A stretch of DNA of 64,000 nucleotides from CAVOEB01 sp965249645 (GCA_965249645.1 CBDFML010000012.1:186001-250000); one strand, 5' to 3'; counted from the first letter of the stretch, positions 1 to 9,378 are shown. Program-made: numbers and translations. The notes: generated by a model not told the origin, from the letters alone.

Positions 1-178
1 CGTGACCGATGCGGGGCGCGAGCAGAGTTTTCATATCTGCTTGGACGACACCCTTTCCGTCGAGGCCGTGCGCGCTTTAGGGCTCACGCGCGAGAACCTG
101 TTCGTTTGCCGCGACAAGGCTCTCGACGACACTCTCGCGGCCAACCTGGCGCTCCAGTGCCGCCTCAAGGTCTTGTGA
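1..178 (+). CDS. Type III restriction-modification DNA methyltransferase (Mod), C-terminal end
   Basis: Only the last 58 codons are in the window, read from base 2 to the TGA at 176-178. The visible peptide includes SFHICLDDTLSVEAVRAL and ends DDTLAANLALQCRLKVL, the usual C-terminal form of type III adenine-specific methyltransferases. Mod methylates adenine in the recognition sequence and supplies DNA recognition to the Mod-Res complex. The restriction gene starts 8 bp downstream, the normal mod-res order. The catalytic motifs lie outside the window, so activity cannot be judged. Since res is broken, this may now act as an orphan methylase. Confidence 0.75.
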   Translation, partial: VTDAGREQSFHICLDDTLSVEAVRALGLTRENLFVCRDKALDDTLAANLALQCRLKVL

Positions 179-2125
179 GGCCGCCCATGGAGTTTCGTTT
201 TGACGCGACCCAGGAATACCAACTCGCCGCCATTGAGGCGGCCTGCGGTCTCCTCGAAGGTCAACCCCATGTTCGCGGCGAATTGATCGTTCCTGACGGC
301 GCGTCGTTCTCGGCGATTGCCAACCGGCTGGATTTGTCCGAGGACATACTTTTGAAGAACCTTCAGGACGTCCAGGCGGAGAACGTCATCGAGGCCGATG
401 ACGAGCTGAAGGTCATCGTAAGTACTCTCCCCGTTCTCATGGACGACGTGCCCGATGTCGATGCTATAGAGAATATGGACGGCCTGCTCGTCCAGATGCC
501 CAACTTCTCCGTCGAAATGGAGACCGGCACCGGCAAGACGTATGTCTATCTCCGCACGGCAATGGAGATGTTCAAGCGGTTTGGCTTGCGCAAGTTCATT
601 GTCGTGGTCCCTTCAGTCGCCGTGCGAGAGGGCGTTCTCAAAACTCTTCAGGTCACCGAAGCGCATTTCAAGGCGCTCTACGATCGTCCGCCCTATCGTT
701 ACTATGTCTATGACTCCGCCAATCTGAACCAGATCCGCCAGTTCGCCCTGTCCGACGGGCTGGAAATTATGGTGATGACCATTGACGCCTTTGCCCGCGC
801 CGAGAACGTCATCCGACAGTCCACCGAACGGCTGCAAGGTGAGCGGCCTCTGAACCTGATTCAGGCGACGCGGCCCGTGCTGTTCCTCGATGAGCCCCAA
901 AACATGGAAAGCGAGAACCGCATTGCTGCCCTTGCGAGCTTGCATCCCTTGTTCGCGCTGCGCTACAGCGCCACGCACCGCAATCCCTACAATTTCATCT
1001 ATCGCCTCACGCCCTATGACGCCTACCGGCAAGGGCTTGTGAAGCGGATCGAGGTTGCCTCCGTCATCGAGGAAGACAACCAGAACAGGCCTTTTTTGCG
1101 TCTCGATGAGATCAAGATTCAGGCGAAGAGGCCGGTTGCGCGCCTTGCCGTGCACAAACTGATGAAAAGTGGCGCGATCAGGGAAACCGTGCTCACCATC
1201 AAGGGCGACGATGACCTAGAGAAAAAGACGGGCCGGGTCGAGTATCAAGGCTTCGTTGTCGAAGAGATCAACTACGGCGGCAAATTCATCCGCTTCGCCA
1301 ACAACGTGGAACTTTGCGTTGGGGAGGTAAGTGGTGTCGAGAAGGCCGCCGTCTTCGAGGCTCAGCTCCGCTACTCCATCGAGGAGCATTTCCGTAAGCA
1401 GGCGCATCTGAAGGATGACGGCATCAAGGTCCTCTCGCTCTTCTTCATCGACAAGGTGGACAACTTCGTCGCCGATGACGGGATCATCCGACTGCTCTTC
1501 GATAATGCTTTCGACGAGTTGAAAGAGAACTACCCTGAATGGAAGGACCGCAGGGCCGCCGAGGTCCGCTCAGCCTACTTTGCCGCAAGGACAAAGAAGG
1601 GCGGTGCGATCGAGTTTCTGGACACGACGGGTAAAAGCAAGGCCGACGAAGAAGCGTTCAGCCTCATCATGCGACGGAAAGAGGACCTGCTGTCCTTCGA
1701 TGAACCCGTGTCCTTCGTCTTCTCGCACTCCGCCCTTCGCGAGGGCTGGGACAATCCGAATGTCTTTCAGGTTTGCACCATGCGTGAGGTCGGCTCTGAG
1801 ACCGAGCGTCGGCAGCAGGTCGGGCGTGGCGTGCGTCTCCCCGTCAATCAGGGAGGGGAGCGCATCCAGGACGAGCGGATCAACGTGCTCACAGTTGTCG
1901 CGAGCGAGACCTATGAGCGCTTCGTCGCAGAGTTGCAAAGCGAGATCGACTCTGAGTACGGCAAGAACGGCACGCCACCGAGGCCGCCCGATGCGCGGAA
2001 GAAGGTCACCCTCCGGCTACGCAAGGCCCACATGCTTAAACCCGAGTTCAAGAATATGTGGGCGCGTATTAAGCACAAAACCCGCTACGCGGTAACTATC
2101 GACAGCGCGAAACTAGGGTGTGGAC

Positions 2126-2560
2126 TCAATTGATCCATAGTCTTATCGCGAAGATGTGGATCATGGCGAGGAAGTTGCGGCTGAGTTTTTCGAAGCGTGT
2201 TGCGAGCCTTCGCATGTCTTTCATGGTGCAGAAGAAGCGCTCGATGATGTTGCGCATTTTGTAAAGACCGACGTCATGGGAGATGGGCTCTTTGGCGTTG
2301 CTCTTTGATGGAATGACCGCCAGAGCCCCGTCATCGTCAATGAGCTGGCGGATGGCGCGTGAGCCGTAAGCCTTGTCGGCGACGACGGCAAGCGGCGCTC
2401 CGGCGCCTTCGAGAAGATCCGGCAGGACTTGACCGTCATGAACCTGACCGCCGGTGATGACAAAGCGCCGGGGACGACCGTGTTCATCGACTACGGCGTG
2501 AACCTTGCTTGTGCGGCCGCCGCGTGAGCGGCCGATATCCTGCGCCAGTTCCCCCCTTTT
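2126..2560 (-). CDS. IS5-family transposase, second reading frame (OrfB)
   Basis: This is the catalytic C-terminal half of the IS transposase, read in the -1 frame relative to OrfA after the A4G6 run. It contains ELAQDIGRSRGGRTSKVHA, the second aspartate in LAVVADKAYGS, and the catalytic glutamate region RNIIERFFCTMKDMRRLATR. The last residues are HIFAIRLWIN. Fusing OrfA to OrfB by a -1 shift gives about 248 residues with all three DDE residues, so the element may be transposition-competent. It has no convincing start codon of its own at the junction, which supports expression as a fusion. Confidence 0.78.
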   Translation of the reverse strand, partial: KRGELAQDIGRSRGGRTSKVHAVVDEHGRPRRFVITGGQVHDGQVLPDLLEGAGAPLAVVADKAYGSRAIRQLIDDDGALAVIPSKSNAKEPISHDVGLYKMRNIIERFFCTMKDMRRLATRFEKLSRNFLAMIHIFAIRLWIN

Positions 2561-2871
2561 GCGCCGGCTGCCGCGCGGTGAGCCTTGACGATGGATGAGT
2601 CGATGAAGAACAGGCTGTCGCCGGAGTGTTCGGCAAGCCCATCGAAGATCGCCTTCCATATGCCGCGCCGTGCCCAGCGCGCATAGCGGTTGTAGATGGT
2701 GGTGCGCGGGCCGTAGCGCTCGGGCAGGTCGCGCCACGGGGCGCCGGTGCGCAGAATATAGAAAATTCCGTTCAAAACACGCCGATCGTCCATACGCTTC
2801 GGACCACGTCCGCCCTTGGGCAAAAGCGGCTCGATCACCGCCCATTCTTCGTCTGACAAATCAAAGCGCAT
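2491..2871 (-). CDS. IS5-family transposase, first reading frame (OrfA)
   Basis: This is the N-terminal half of a DDE transposase (DUF4096-type start). The ATG at 2871 is chosen because AAAGGAG lies 7 nt upstream; a TTG start at 2889 is also open. The protein begins MRFDLSDEEWAVIEPLLP and contains GIFYILRTGAPWRDLPERYG and the first catalytic aspartate in LFFIDSSIVKAH. The frame leaves the transposase sequence just after an A4G6 run (2551-2560 on the + strand as C6T4), where a -1 shift would enter OrfB. Production of full transposase therefore probably depends on ribosomal frameshifting, as known for this IS group. Confidence 0.82.
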   Translation of the reverse strand: MRFDLSDEEWAVIEPLLPKGGRGPKRMDDRRVLNGIFYILRTGAPWRDLPERYGPRTTIYNRYARWARRGIWKAIFDGLAEHSGDSLFFIDSSIVKAHRAAAGAKGGNWRRISAAHAAAAQARFTP

Positions 2872-3417
2872 GATCAAACTCCTTTCCAAGAAGCTTGAAT
2901 CACACTTCCACGCTATGAATCAATAGGTTAAATTGGGTTCAGACCCTAATCGAAGACGTTCTCCCCGAACTGGGCGCCGCAACCATCCGCAGGCCGCGCG
3001 TTGCAATCTCGAAAGCCGAGATCATTGCAAACGACAAGGGCACCTTCGAGGCGTTAACTCAGAGCGGTGCGCGCACGGCCATCGATCTCGCCGGGCGCTA
3101 TCCCGTGCCCAACCTGGTTGAGATCATGGAAAACCTGATGGAGAACACGTCCCCGCCCATGCGGGTGAGCCGCAAGACCCTTCTCGAAATTTTTCGCCGC
3201 ACCATCAACCGTGCCGCTGCCCTCGACAACCCCCATGAGTTTGCGACCGCTGCGGTCGGCATCGTCAAAAACAAGCTCGCCGATCAACTCGTGGACGGAA
3301 TCTTCTACGAGAGGATCGGAGAATGGTACGAAATGAGCCAGTTCGAGGCCGAGATTGAGACCTGGGCTGATTACATCGTGCCGAGTACTGAGGCCAACGG
3401 GGCCGGTGGTACGCACC

Positions 3418-3469
3418 TCTACGACGGCGTGCCCTTCGACTCATCTACGACGGCGTGCCCTTCGACTCG
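3418..3469 (+). repeat. 26-bp tandem duplication inside res
   Basis: The 25-base string starting TCTACGACGG and ending TTCGACTC occurs at 3418-3442 and again at 3444-3468, a period of 26. The duplication adds 26 bases (not a multiple of three), so the reading frame switches and the first frame ends at 3521. Deleting one copy restores THLYDGVPFDSDSIEKPF in one frame. It is a separate lesion from the IS insertion. Confidence 0.93.
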
Positions 3470-3954
3470 GATAGCATCGAAAAGCCGTTCATCGAAGCCT
3501 TGGAGAAGCGCAAGGACGTAAAGCTATACATCAAGCTGCCGTCCTGGTTCACCGTTATCACGCCCATCGGCGAATACAACCCGGATTGGGCCATTGTGAT
3601 GGAGGATCCCGAGGGTGGTGAGGACCTGCTCTACTTGGTTCGCGAAACTAAGGGAACTCTCAATCTCGACGAACTACGCCCAGATGAAAAGCGAAAGATT
3701 CTCTGCGGTCGTAAGCATTTTCACGACACGCTGGGGATGGGCCAGCGCGGCTACCGGGTCGTCACTGAAGCTGGCCAACTACCGAATGGGGGCGTGTAGG
3801 GCGTAACCCGGAACAATTTTTAACGGCGTCAAGTCGGACTATTTGAAGCATAAATTGGCTGGCGCTGGCGGGTGCGGGGGTGGCGGCGTGGCGGGCGCGG
3901 GTCTAAGCTAACCTCACAGGCTCTGTTGTTTTTGGAGTGAAGGGAGACGAGACC

Positions 3955-4893
3955 ATGGCGCATACCCAGGTGCCTTCGCTCGCTGCCACCGCTACCGCTC
4001 ACGAGGTGGTCGCTGCGTTGGAGGAGCATGGCGGTGTCGTCGTCGAGCGGCTGCTCGACGACGCGACAGTGGCGAAGCTCACGGCCGAGCTCAGCCCCCA
4101 CCTCGAAGCCGAAGGAACGGGCGTGGGCGAGATTTCGGGCTATCACACCAAGCGGGTCTCACGGATGCTCGCCAAGGTGCCGACCTACGGCGAGCTCGTG
4201 GTCAATCCGCTGATCCTCGGCATAGTCGAGAAAATTCTCGGGCCGCGCTGCCAGAATTTCCAGGTCGGCATAACCCAGGCGACGTCGATCGGCCCGGGTG
4301 AGAAAGCCCAGGCGCTGCACCGCGACGACGGCGTCTTTCCGTTCTCCCATCCGGGGCCCGAATGCATCGTCAACATGATGTGGGCGGTGACGGACTTCAC
4401 CAAGGAGAACGGCGCGACCCAGACGGTTCTCGGCAGCCACCGCTGGTCCGACGGGCGCGAGCCCGGCGAGGGCGATGAGGTGGTCCAGGCGGTGATGCCG
4501 CCGGGCTCGGTGTTCCTCTATCTGGGCTCGACCTATCACGGCGGCGGCGCCAACCGTTCGAGCGATACCCAGCGGACCGGAATGTTGCTGGGCTATTCGC
4601 TGGGCTGGCTGCGCCAGGAGGAAAACCAGTACCTGGCGGTGCCGCGCGACGTGGCGGCAAAGATGCCCGAGCAGCTCCAGCGGCTGTTGGGCTATGCGCT
4701 GCACCCGCCCTATCTGGGCCAATACGAGCTGCAGGACCCGAAGATCGTGCTCGAGGGCGAAGGCGAGCGGACGACGAGGGACCTGCTGCAGGAAGACAGT
4801 TCGAACATCGCCCAATCGAAGGACGCGGTGCTCACGGCGCTGCCCGAGACGAGCCCCGGGGACGGCGCGATCAAGGAGCGGCCCATCGACTAG
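3955..4893 (+). CDS. Phytanoyl-CoA dioxygenase (PhyH) family protein
   Basis: This is a 312-residue Fe(II)/2-oxoglutarate-dependent dioxygenase of the PhyH family. The ATG at 3955 follows AGGGAG; an upstream in-frame start exists at 3937 but has a poorer site. The metal-binding H-x-D is LHRDD (His122, Asp124) and the distal histidine is in STYHGGGAN (His195), with Arg207 placed to hold 2-oxoglutarate. The C-terminal 80 residues include RLLGYALHPPYLGQYELQD, typical of bacterial PhyH proteins. The substrate cannot be read from sequence. It is a single gene followed by a strong hairpin. Base composition is like the housekeeping genes, unlike the decayed restriction genes to its left. Confidence 0.85.
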   Translation: MAHTQVPSLAATATAHEVVAALEEHGGVVVERLLDDATVAKLTAELSPHLEAEGTGVGEISGYHTKRVSRMLAKVPTYGELVVNPLILGIVEKILGPRCQNFQVGITQATSIGPGEKAQALHRDDGVFPFSHPGPECIVNMMWAVTDFTKENGATQTVLGSHRWSDGREPGEGDEVVQAVMPPGSVFLYLGSTYHGGGANRSSDTQRTGMLLGYSLGWLRQEENQYLAVPRDVAAKMPEQLQRLLGYALHPPYLGQYELQDPKIVLEGEGERTTRDLLQEDSSNIAQSKDAVLTALPETSPGDGAIKERPID

Positions 4894-4901
4894 GGCATTA
4901 T

Positions 4902-4923
4902 CCGTTTAGCCTGAGCTAAACGG
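4902..4923 (+). terminator. Hairpin after the PhyH gene
   Basis: CCGTTTAGC-CTGA-GCTAAACGG is a perfect 9-bp stem with a 4-base loop, 8 bases after the stop codon. It is followed within 12 bases by CTCTTTAA. The U-tract is short, so termination is plausible rather than certain. Confidence 0.6.
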
Positions 4924-4936
4924 CGTTGGCTCTTTA

Positions 4937-5070
4937 ACGCGCTCAGGCGTCGCGCAGACTGGCGCCACGGAGGTATTGGACGCGCTCAGTCGCCGCGCAG
5001 GCTGGCGCCGCATAAGCGGCGGCCCGCCGGCAATCGATGACTGGCCGCGTCCGCGGCCGGCGCGGGCTTT
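4937..5070. repeat. Diverged relative of the 88-bp hairpin repeat
   Basis: An ACGCGCTCA start is repeated 43 bp apart (4937 and 4980), each followed by related text ending CTGGCGCC. The second copy continues with CGCCGCATAAGCGGCGG and then GGCCGC-GTCC-GCGGCC and GCGCGGGCTTTGGC. The same elements in the same order make up the units of the array at 7589-8106. I read this as an older, single, rearranged copy of that repeat family lying between the PhyH and SDR genes. Confidence 0.5.
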
Positions 5071-5139
5071 GGCGAAATCCATGTGATGTCACCGCCACGG
5101 ATTTCGCTACACTGGGGGCGTCATTACAGGGAGAGAAAC

Positions 5140-5958
5140 ATGACCGACTTGGCGGGCAAGGTTGCGCTGATCACCGGGGGCGGCACGGGCATCGGCAAGG
5201 GCATCGCGGAGGGCTTTGCCGAGGCCGGCATGAAGCTCGCGCTCGCCGGGCTGGAGACGGCGCAGGGGTCGGCAAACCAGTATGACGGCGTGCATCTGGG
5301 CGGCTTTACGGCGGCGTGCGAAGTGGCCGAGGCGGTCGGCACCGAGGCCATCGCCATCGAGGCGGACGTGACCGTGCCGGCCTCGGTCGAGGCCATGATG
5401 GCGCAGGCCGTGGAGCGCTTCGGGCGGGTGGACGTGGTGGTCAACGCCGCGGGCATCGTGACGGTGCGGCCCATCGAGCTGATGAGCGAGGAGGACTGGG
5501 ATTCCACCATGGACGTCAACGCCAAGGGCACCTTTCTGGTCAACAAGGCGGCGGTGATCCAGATGCGCAAGCAGGCAGCACCCGAGGGCGGGCGGATCGT
5601 GAATATTTCGTCGACCTCGGGAAAGACGGGCGAGGCGACGCTGACCCACTACTGCGCCTCGAAATTCGCCGTGGTGGGGTTTACCAGCTCGCTGGCGAGG
5701 GAAGTTGCGCGCGAGAAGATCACGGTCAATTGCATCTGCCCCGGCATCGTGGGCACGCAGATGTGGACCATGCTGAACCGCGACCTCGCCGATCCCGGCG
5801 AGACGCCCGAGCAGACCTATGCCCGTTGGGTCGATATCTTGATCCCCCAGGGCGAGCCCCAGACCGTCGCCGACATGGCCCAGATGGCGCTCTACCTCGT
5901 AAACGCACCCCACATCACCGGGCAGGCGTTGGCGGTCGACGGTGGGTCGACGATGTAG
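5140..5958 (+). CDS. Short-chain dehydrogenase/reductase (SDR)
   Basis: A classical SDR of 272 residues that should catalyse NAD(P)-dependent oxidation or reduction of a small alcohol or ketone. The start at 5140 follows AGGGAGAG. The cofactor motif TGGGTGIG is at residues 12-19, NAAG at 102-105, the active-site serine near 158 (VNISSTSG), and YCASK at 171-175. The C-terminus ends with ITGQALAVDGGSTM, usual for this family. The D-V-T at 76-78 and absence of basic residues after the Gly-rich loop hint at NAD rather than NADP preference. The true substrate is unknown. It is monocistronic, with repeat-like DNA upstream. Confidence 0.85.
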   Translation: MTDLAGKVALITGGGTGIGKGIAEGFAEAGMKLALAGLETAQGSANQYDGVHLGGFTAACEVAEAVGTEAIAIEADVTVPASVEAMMAQAVERFGRVDVVVNAAGIVTVRPIELMSEEDWDSTMDVNAKGTFLVNKAAVIQMRKQAAPEGGRIVNISSTSGKTGEATLTHYCASKFAVVGFTSSLAREVAREKITVNCICPGIVGTQMWTMLNRDLADPGETPEQTYARWVDILIPQGEPQTVADMAQMALYLVNAPHITGQALAVDGGSTM

Positions 5959-6124
5959 GAGGTGGGGCTAGCCGAATCGCGTGCCGCCGGTTTTCCCCCT
6001 CCGCTTTGTGAACGACAGGTGCGTGGCACAAGGCAAACCGGGTGCCCGTGCGGCAGAGTTGGCGCCGCGGCGCCGAACCCCGTAAACTGCGCGGCGTTTC
6101 CTGCCCTCACAGCGCGCGCCACCT

Positions 6125-7063
6125 ATGCCCCTCGATAAAGACCAGAAAGCCGAGATCGACGCCCAGCGGGCCGAGGCGCAGGCGACGCGCCGTGCGGTGG
6201 CGCCGGGGTTGGAGGAGATTCTCTACGAGCCCATCGCGCTGCTCGATCACGGCTTCGTCCGGGCGATCGATTATATGGGCGACGACGGGGCCATCGTGCA
6301 GGCGGCGCGGGTTTCCTACGGCCGGGGCACGCGCAAGGTCTCGGAGGATGCGGGGCTGATCAACTATCTGATGCGCCACCGCCACACCACGCCCTTCGAG
6401 ATGTGCGAGATCAAGTATCACGTCAAGCTGCCCATCTTCGTCGCGCGCCAGTGGATCCGCCATCGCACCGCCAACGTGAACGAATATTCCGCGCGCTACT
6501 CGATCCTCGACAACGAGTTCTACATCCCCGCGCCGGAGCACCTGGCCGCCCAGTTGGCCGCGAACCGCCAGGGCCGGGCCGAGCCGCTGGCGGGCGAGGA
6601 GGCAGCGCGGGTGTTCGAGCTGCTGCGCGAGGATTCCGAGCGCGCCTACGCGCACTACCTCGAGATGCTGAACGACGACGGCGACGGCCGGCCGCTCGAT
6701 CCCGAACGCTCAGGCCTCGCCCGCGAGCTCGCGCGGATGAACCTCTCGCTCAATTTCTATACCCAGTGGTACTGGAAGATCGACCTGCACAATCTGTTCC
6801 ATTTTCTCAGTTTGCGCGCCGACGCCCACGCGCAATACGAGATCCGGGTCTACGCGGACGCCATGGCCGAGACCGTGAAGCGCTGGGTGCCGCTCGCCTA
6901 TGACGCCTTCGAGCAGTACGGCATGGGCGGGGTGCAGCTCTCGGCCCGGGGCCTCGAGGTGGTCAAGAAGCTGATCGCGGGCGAAGCGGTCGAGCAGCCA
7001 GACAGCGGGTTGTCGAAGCGCGAATGGCGCGAGCTGATGGAAACGCTGGGGCGGGAGGAGTAG
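6125..7063 (+). CDS. thyX: Flavin-dependent thymidylate synthase ThyX
   Basis: ThyX methylates dUMP to dTMP using methylene-tetrahydrofolate, FAD and NADPH. The signature RHRxxxxNExSxRY is complete as RHRTANVNEYSARY at residues 112-125. Other conserved parts are RHRHTTPFEMCEIKYHVKLP before it and NLFHFLSLRAD with EIRVYADAMAE after it. Length is 312, slightly long because of a roughly 30-residue N-terminal extension common in alphaproteobacteria. No thyA is visible in the window. The GNAT-like gene starts 9 bp after the stop, suggesting co-transcription. Confidence 0.97.
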   Translation: MPLDKDQKAEIDAQRAEAQATRRAVAPGLEEILYEPIALLDHGFVRAIDYMGDDGAIVQAARVSYGRGTRKVSEDAGLINYLMRHRHTTPFEMCEIKYHVKLPIFVARQWIRHRTANVNEYSARYSILDNEFYIPAPEHLAAQLAANRQGRAEPLAGEEAARVFELLREDSERAYAHYLEMLNDDGDGRPLDPERSGLARELARMNLSLNFYTQWYWKIDLHNLFHFLSLRADAHAQYEIRVYADAMAETVKRWVPLAYDAFEQYGMGGVQLSARGLEVVKKLIAGEAVEQPDSGLSKREWRELMETLGREE

Positions 7064-7072
7064 GAAGCGGCC

Positions 7073-7579
7073 ATGCACGACCGTAAGCGCCTGGTGCCCG
7101 ACGATTTCAAGGTTCCCGAAGGCCTGGAGACCCCGCGCTTTCGCCTCCGCATGCTGAGTGTGCACGACGTCGTCAAGGATTACGACGCGGTGATGTCGAG
7201 CGTGGATCATCTGGAATCGACCTTCAGCCGCGAGTTCGGCGGCGGCTGGCCCACGGGCCTCACGTTCGAAGACGACCTGATCGATCTGGGCTGGCACCAG
7301 CGGGAATTCACCATGGGCTTTTCCTTTGCCTACACGATGATGAGCCCCGACGAGGGCCGCTGCCTGGGATGCGTCTATATCAATCCGACCCGGCGTACCG
7401 GTTTCGATGCTTCCGTCACGCTCTGGGTGCGCACCGATGCGCTCGCCACGGGCCTCGACGAGGCGCTTTACCGGGCGGTCAAGGACTGGATCAATTCGGA
7501 CTGGCCGTTCGAAAACCCGGCTTTTCCCGACCGCGAGATTCCGCTGGAGGAATGGCACGGGCTGCCGCTCGACGGTTAG
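7073..7579 (+). CDS. GNAT-like N-acetyltransferase
   Basis: A 168-residue protein that looks like a GNAT-fold acyltransferase. RFRLRMLSVHDVVKDYDAV near the N-terminus resembles the first strand and helix, the middle LGCVYINPTRRTGFDASVTL resembles the central beta strands, and the end ALYRAVKDWINSDWPF resembles the last helices. The acetyl-CoA pyrophosphate loop (Q/R-x-x-G-x-G/A) is weak or absent, so activity is uncertain. It follows thyX by 9 bp and is probably in its operon. The hairpin repeat array begins 10 bp after its stop codon. Confidence 0.6.
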   Translation: MHDRKRLVPDDFKVPEGLETPRFRLRMLSVHDVVKDYDAVMSSVDHLESTFSREFGGGWPTGLTFEDDLIDLGWHQREFTMGFSFAYTMMSPDEGRCLGCVYINPTRRTGFDASVTLWVRTDALATGLDEALYRAVKDWINSDWPFENPAFPDREIPLEEWHGLPLDG

Positions 7580-7588
7580 GAGTCTTTG

Positions 7589-8106
7589 TCGCTCACGCCA
7601 GCGGACCTGACGGTCCGCGGCTGCGCGGGCGCGCCGCATAAGCGGCGGGCCGCAGTCGCGGCCTTGGCCTTCTATAGTCGCTCACGGCAGCGGACCTCGC
7701 GGTCCACGCCTACGCGGGTGCGGCGCAGTAGCGCCGGCCCGCGGTCGCGGGCTTGGCCTTCTATATCGCTCACGGCAGTGGACTTCGCGGTCCACGCCTA
7801 CGCGGATGCGGCGCATAAGCGGCGGGCCGCAGTCGCGGCCTTGGCCTTCTATATCGCTCACGGCAGTGGACCTCGCGGTCCACGCCTACGCGGGTGCGGC
7901 GCATAAGCGCCGGCCCGCGGTCGCGGGCTTGGCCTTCTAAATCGCTCACGGCAGTGGACCTTGCGGTTCACGCCTGCGCGGGCGCGCCGCATAAGCGGCG
8001 GGCCGCAGTTGCGGCCTTGGCCTTCTAAATCGCTCACGGCAGTGGACCTCGCGGTCCACGCCTACGCGGGTGCGGCGCAGTAGCGCCGGCCCGCGGTCGC
8101 GGGCTT
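7589..8106. repeat. Six-unit tandem array of 88/89-bp hairpin repeats in alternating A/B order
   Basis: Units begin with TCGCTCAC at 7589, 7678, 7766, 7854, 7942 and 8030, so the spacing is 89, 88, 88, 88, 88. Each unit carries three inverted repeats. H1 is GTGGACC-TCGC-GGTCCAC. H2 is GCCGC-ATAA-GCGGC or GGCGC-AGTA-GCGCC. H3 is GGCCGC-AGTC-GCGGCC or GCCCGC-GGTC-GCGGGC. Units 1, 3 and 5 have one form of H3 (A), units 2, 4 and 6 the other (B), so the array is really three 176-bp dimers. The last unit is shortened and ends before the mrp stop codon. The array fills the gap between two convergent genes. Short ORFs that run through it are not credible genes. Confidence 0.95.
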
Positions 8107-8120
8107 CTGCCCGCCCCGAG

Positions 8121-9248
<1,128 letters not shown>

Positions 9249-9307
9249 GGCGTCGTCGATCCCCCCCGGAATGCGCGCTCCGGTTTGGAAAAACCGGGCG
9301 GCTCGTG

Positions 9308-9336
9308 TTGCGTTGGCCCTCGGCGTGACATATATA
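9308..9336 (+). promoter_or_regulatory. Probable sigma70-type promoter for hflK-hflC
   Basis: TTGCGT (9308-9313), a 17-base spacer, and TATATA (9331-9336) form a reasonable -35/-10 pair in the 165-bp gap between the divergent mrp and hflK genes. Transcription would begin near 9343, about 70 bases before the hflK ATG. This is motif reading only. Confidence 0.45.
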
Positions 9337-9358
9337 GCAGGGGCAAGGAAATTCAAAT

Positions 9359-9378
9359 CCGATCCGCGAGCGGATCGG
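9359..9378. promoter_or_regulatory. Near-perfect palindrome in the mrp-hflK gap
   Basis: CCGATCCGC-GA-GCGGATCGG is a 9-bp perfect inverted repeat with a 2-base centre, lying in the predicted 5' leader of hflK. It could be a protein-binding operator or, in RNA, a hairpin 36 bases before the start codon. It has no T-run, so it is not a simple terminator. Confidence 0.45.

Larger units (their letters stand above)
2116..2946 (-). mobile_element. IS5-family (IS427-type) insertion sequence, about 831 bp
   Basis: The ends form an imperfect inverted repeat: GGGTGTGGACTCAATT at 2116 and, on the other strand, GGGTCTGAACCCAATT at 2946. A TA (possibly CTA) flanks both sides (2114-2115 and 2947-2948), fitting the short TA-type target duplication of this group. 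Removing the element joins AAA CTA to ATC GAA in the host frame of res. The element carries a two-ORF transposase on the - strand and looks complete. The family is named from transposase motifs and terminal repeats; the exact IS name would need a database match. Confidence 0.88.
187..3799 (+). pseudogene. Type III restriction endonuclease Res subunit, broken by an IS element and a 26-bp duplication
   Basis: Res is the ATP-dependent helicase-nuclease of type III systems. The ATG at 187 follows a GAGG site that overlaps the mod stop. Helicase motifs are clear: EMETGTGKTYV (Walker A), LFLDEPQNM (motif II), and SALREGWDNPNVFQ with RQQVGRGVRLP (motifs V/VI). The frame is interrupted at codon CTA (2113-2115) by an IS5-family insertion and resumes at 2949 as IEDVLPELGAAT. 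A second lesion, a 26-bp tandem duplication at 3418-3469, shifts the frame before the PD-(D/E)xK nuclease, visible as YNPDWAIV then YLVRETKGT. With the IS and one 26-bp copy removed, the gene reads as one frame of about 917 codons, close to the usual family length. The product is almost certainly inactive. Confidence 0.9.

Noticed and set aside
7586..7906. Open frame through the repeat array with repeated HKRRAAVAALAFY text
   Set aside because: It follows the 88-bp DNA repeat, has no good start or ribosome site, and the alternating units would give different peptides. The DNA structure explains it.
7589..8106. CRISPR array
   Set aside because: The units are contiguous with no unique spacers, are far too long, and there are no cas genes.
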